A stretch of DNA of 64,000 bases from Amorphophallus konjac. Taxonomy: Eukaryota > Streptophyta > Magnoliopsida > Alismatales > Araceae. Shown here piece by piece: positions 59,867 to 64,000 of this stretch; the first letter of the stretch is position 1; the number at the start of each line of letters is the position of its first letter. The position numbers and the translations under genes are program-made. Under the pieces are notes generated by a model, which ran no database searches, was not told where the DNA came from, and worked only from the letters and a program-made list of their open reading frames with translations. The stretch lies in NCBI GenBank assembly GCA_022559845.1, contig JAHNEJ010003406.1:1-64000 (forward strand), given 5' to 3'.

Positions 59867-60096
59867 TCACTCATCAACAACTTGCTCATCTTCCGGATGA
59901 AACTTGCAACTTACCAACACAATAAAACAATAACATGAAAATGTACACGAAGTGCTTAGTTTCCAAAGTCGAATAAATTCCACGATACATACCGTATCAC
60001 ATCCATTATTCAAGAATGTAACGCGCTGATAGGTCCTTATTGCTGCAACCCTAGACATACCACAGACATAACAAGCATGGAAATACCAAAATAAGC
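59867..60096 (-). other. Probable 3' UTR of the LRR gene
   Basis: AT-rich sequence directly after the stop codon. I could not identify a clear polyadenylation signal. Confidence 0.4.
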
Positions 60097-63000
60097 TCAA
60101 AGATTTCCCGCACTTTGGCTTCTCCTCATGGGGTTAATAGCTTGCAAGCTGCTAAGCAGCTTCCTGCTAGTTTTTGGCAGATGGTAAGCTTTCGGTTCAG
60201 GTATAGGTAGGTCTGGGTGCTGGACCCGGTGCCTGGGCAGCCTTGGCAAGGAACCCTTGACTTGACTAGCCTTCAAATGGTTAGATGAAGATGTGACCTT
60301 GTGAGAGGAGGAGGGGGTATGTCCTCTTTGGGTGCGTTTATGGTCTGATCTCGTGCCACGATCATACTGACGAGAGTTGGCAGATCGAGGACGGTCGGAT
60401 GCCTCCTTTGATAAGCTGTTTCTTATGATGTGCTTGTTGAAGTAAACGAGACGTGGAAGAAGACTGTGTAGATACTTCTTCAGTTGATCATCACCCGCAT
60501 TTCTTTGTACTGGATTGCCTTCCAAATTTATGGCTTGCAAGGAACCATAATTAGCTGCAAGTTGTCCAAGAGACTTGACTGTAGAGATTTTGTTGAACTG
60601 CAAGTCAAGGATGTTCAGCTTGAGTAGACGGTGTAGGCCTTCTATCTCACTGATTTTGTTGCCAGCTAAATATAATTCCTTCAGGGAGGAACAAGCAGCT
60701 AATCCTTCAGAGATGATGGGAAAAAGGCACATCAGTTTTGGCTATCATCCAATCAGTGAAGTAAACAAAAACCAAAATAAGACTGCATCGAGTATTGCAT
60801 TGAAAAATGCATAAAAAATGTGTTTTCAGCTTACTTTTACATCACACAATTAAATGTGGAAAAGCAGCAAATCAAGGCTCAGCTGTATATTTTTAGTAAC
60901 ACGGGCTTTATAATACAAGGATTTAAAGAGACATGACATCTTTTAGTTCGTGTGCTGGATCAGTATTGTGAATTATCTTATAATTTTCAGAAGAGTAGTA
61001 CTTGCTGCACACCACTACTCGCAGCACACCTGGGTGTGCAGCAACTGCCACACACACCCATCTCATGAGAGGTGTGCAGCAACTCCCACACACACCCATC
61101 CCACGAGTCCAACTAGGCCCATGTCCTCCACATCCCATCGGTCCTAGTTGGACCAATGGGATTGGGGTGTGCGGTAGTTGCTGCACGCCAAGTATTACTC
61201 TTTTCAGAGAATCTGAGATGCATGAGAACAAAGGTAAAATAATTCTCGATATTCATGGTCGGATTGAGATAGGTGTGTTCTCATAAGAAACATATCTGAA
61301 ATTCTCTACAACCATGAGATGACATTTATTTCACTATAATTTCAGTCCTGGAGCAAGTCACAATCGCAATCCCACCAACATCTGGTCTGCATGCCAGAAA
61401 GTGTACCACAATTTTCTCTATGTATGACAAGAAGTTAGCATTTACTGGCTTTTTCCATACTATAATGCTTGGGGTACAATCTGCCGTGGAAACATGGCTA
61501 CATGAGGTATGTGCTAGACAAATTACAATTAAAATATTGGCAGGGCTCAGCTACAAATGACAAGACCTAGGATTGGCATGGGCGGAGGAAAAGCAAAAGC
61601 ACTCAAATAAGCTTCTTTTGTTCTGAAGCTGTACATTGGAATTAAGAAAGGAAGAAACTATGTAATGTGGAACATAACATTCCAATTAGCAAGTCTAGTG
61701 ATGATAAAGCCGTGAAAGGGACTAAATGTTTCACGCCACACAGCCTCCATTCAATCCAAAGTTTTGGGAGGAAAGTGTAGATAAGATACTTTGGAAACAA
61801 GGAATGCCTGTTGACATTTCAAGGAAGGATCAAAGGGTAGTTCATACTTCATAGGGATATTCAGGCCAAAGGTTGTGAGAAGAAAAGGGCACAATCATAT
61901 AATATAAAATCACAATGTAATTGAGACTGATAAAATCAAAGGCATTATATCAGGCCACAGGCATAACCTCATAAAGGTCTTGGAATCAAAAGTTGAATGA
62001 TTCACATGGAAGAAAAAGAATCATAAGGTTTCCCTGTATGATATCTTTCACCTTCAAACGGAAGAATTTCAGAAGGTCCCACAAGTGCATTTTTTGACAT
62101 CACTTAAACATGCAATCAGATTTCATGCCAAGACGCTCACACGTCACTGGAGTGCAACAAGCCCTTGTATCTCTAGTCTAGGCAAGAAGAGATCATGGTA
62201 TGAGAATCCTGATCATAGTTTCAGTCTTGCTCCCAAAGTATGTCAGCTTGTATGGAGACCTGGTCCACACACTAAGGTTTTGAGCAAACTTCTGTGCCCA
62301 GCTGCCAAACTGATGCCACTATGCCAAAGCTGATAGAGGACTGCTGCAATGAAGTTAGTTGGTGATTAACGAGGGTGATTTTGATGTGTTCATGATGAAT
62401 TCGTGAATGTGCCTAGCCGATGGGTAGTACTACTGAACTAAGTCCTGATACAAGAGGATGTTGGAACAAGCTGATCATTGGTACACAAACAAATTAAAAT
62501 GTATGATTACCATTTCTTTCCACAAAAAATTACATAAATGTTATTAGTAGTGACAGCAACTAGTGACCAGGCCAAATACAATTCTGATGATAGCTATTTT
62601 AATATGGACAAAAGATATTATAACAAGTGATAAAATTTAAGTTTCAATTATCACTAAATGATTATAATTTCCATAAATAAAATAGATAATAAACCAATTG
62701 AGATGCGATTGAAAGCACCACAAGGTTGAAGAAAGTGTGCAACAATGTATCATACCATGACCAATTCTAAAAATTCTGTTGTAGCTTATGTCCAATACAC
62801 GGAGGCGTGTCAGCTCCCGAAGACCTTCAATTACTGAGATGTTGTTTCTTGACAAATTCAGCATATGAAGACCTCTTGGAAGAGCTCCAGAAGTGATTCT
62901 TACTAGAATAATGGTGCAAAGATTAGAAAAGAGGGAACTTCATGCTAGACTTTCTAACACTTGAAAAATAAAGGGAGATTCAGCGAGTAATTCAGAAAAA

Positions 63001-64000
63001 GAGTTAATTGATAAATCAATGCTTACCTATTGCATTGCCTGATAGGTTGAGTACTCTTAAGCTAGAGAAAGCACTAAGAAATGGGATCACAACCAACCCA
63101 AGGTTTTTCATCTGTGCTGATGTAGATGCAGGAGCCAGTGAAGAGATATAATTGTAAGCTACTTTGACACCATCACCTCCTTTAACGTTTGGTTTGGAAC
63201 TCTTGGAACCACTTATCATATGGGAATCCTTTTCCATATTGGGAATGCCATTAGAACTTTCCCCAACCTCCTGCACAATACTATTATCAATATCAATTTG
63301 GTGAATCCATTCTGTAATGCGCTTCATGTTGAAGTCCTCACTATCCAGCTCGTGCCATGGTTCAGCCAAAGATTTTTCTTGAACACTATCATAGCCTGTG
63401 CTATCTGTTTCTGGTTCTCTCCAATCATTCACATAAGTCATGAAGTTGTGGGGAGTCTTCTCATCAGTGAACTCATTGGCACATTCATGATGTCCTTTTA
63501 TTGTCATGAAGTCCTTCTCATTATCTGCCATTTCCTTGTATTCCTTGCTTGCGCCAAAGGCACCACACTGTTCTCCAAAATCTGTTTCAAAATGCAGTAT
63601 TTTATCAATCACATCAGATGCTTGTGACATGTCATGGCAAGATGATGCTTCCCTATATTGGTGAAATGGCTCTCTAGAGTTGCATTCTCTATGACTATGA
63701 GAAAGTCCAGTCTTCATTTCTTCATCACACAAATTCCCAACAGACCTTGATCGATGCCCCAATGTCCCACAAGCTAGAGAAAATTCATGTACTCCCAGCT
63801 TAGGTAAAGAACATGACTTTGAAAAAGTAGGTGAAGTATGCATGTGGCCCAATTCAACAGCATCATCGGAAGGTAAGTCCCGCCCGTGATATTCATAGAA
63901 GTCACTATCAAGTTGCTTTATATCTTCAATAGAAAAAATTGACTCATTGAATGCTGAATCAGTATTTCTTTCAAACATATTTTCCCGCTTCTGGCTGACC
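60097..64000 (-). CDS. Leucine-rich-repeat protein, outer-arm-dynein-light-chain-1-like (5' part outside window)
   Basis: Three exons on the minus strand: 64000-63027 (open through the window edge), 62902-62756 and 60704-60097, stop at 60097-60099. Both junctions are phase 1 with GT/AG ends. The first exon is a long acidic, low-complexity stretch ending in the first repeat LRVLNLSGNAI. The second gives VRITSGALPRGLHMLNLSRN and LTRLRVLDISYNRIFRIGH. The third adds CSSLKELYLAGNKISEIEGL, LNILDLQFNKI and an LRR cap (LEGNPVQ...LKKYLHSLLPRLVYFN), then a basic Ser-rich tail ending RRSQSAGNL. These are SDS22-type 22-residue repeats. The family is annotated as dynein-light-chain-like, but flowering plants lack flagellar dynein, so the name reflects repeat similarity only. 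Function unknown. The second intron (2 kb) holds a foldback MITE. Confidence 0.93.
60991..61202. mobile_element. Foldback MITE in the LRR gene intron
   Basis: Left end AAGAGTAGTACTTG; right end, read on minus, AAGAGTAATACTTG. TTCAG flanks both sides (60986-60990, 61203-61207), a possible 5-bp target duplication. The body has two copies of about 45 bp around GGTGTGCAGCAACT-CCCACACACACCCAT and folds back on itself through GTGTGCAGCAACT/AGTTGCTGCAC. Confidence 0.7.

Overview
The window is plant nuclear DNA. It holds spliced genes with GT/AG introns, a G-type lectin receptor-like kinase, a universal stress protein with a GC-rich first exon, a plant-type leucine-rich-repeat gene, Ty3/gypsy Tekay chromoviruses with a tRNA-iMet primer site, hAT and PIF/Harbinger transposons, MITEs and an RTE-type LINE. 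The GC-rich first exon and the transposon mix suggest a monocot, but I cannot name the species. No prokaryotic features, CRISPR arrays, tRNA or rRNA genes were seen.

Layout. 1-8123: a plus-strand Tekay retrotransposon (end of its 5' LTR, gag-pol with three one-base frameshifts, complete 3' LTR). 8124-11172: the right part of a hAT element into whose transposase gene that retrotransposon jumped. 11173-12130: sparse sequence. 12130-14732: two AT-rich foldback elements in inverted arrangement. 14733-15710: nothing recognised. 15711-18703: a TIR element between two (TA)n tracts with a GC-rich, Pro/Ala-coding interior. 18779-21199: receptor-like kinase gene (minus). 21200-29350: intergenic DNA with a 240-bp direct repeat, a hAT MITE and a hAT element nested in a Tourist-like MITE. 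29351-32140: tandem repeats and a possible left end of a Harbinger-type element. 32141-42284: a complete minus-strand Tekay retrotransposon with a TTAAT target duplication. 42285-45322: decayed PIF/Harbinger ORF1 (Myb/SANT-like) and ORF2 (transposase). 45323-51083: a non-coding (LARD-like) retroelement whose left end is an inverted LTR fragment. 51084-53400: a GRF zinc-finger gene remnant interrupted by an RTE LINE. 53400-54960: minisatellites and microsatellites. 55013 onward: universal stress protein gene (plus). 59860-64000: LRR gene of the 'outer arm dynein light chain 1'-like family (minus, 5' part outside the window).

Only three loci look like working host genes: the receptor kinase (cell-surface signalling), the universal stress protein (nucleotide-binding stress protein) and the LRR protein. 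They share no obvious pathway. The rest is a layered transposon record in which several insertions can be ordered: Tekay 1 into hAT, a hAT-type MITE into Harbinger ORF1, an RTE LINE into a GRF gene, a LARD-like element at the Harbinger transposase, and a hAT into a Tourist-like MITE. The most unusual structures are palindrome arrays inside all three gypsy-type LTR families, the LARD with head-to-head LTRs, and the paired AT-rich foldback elements.
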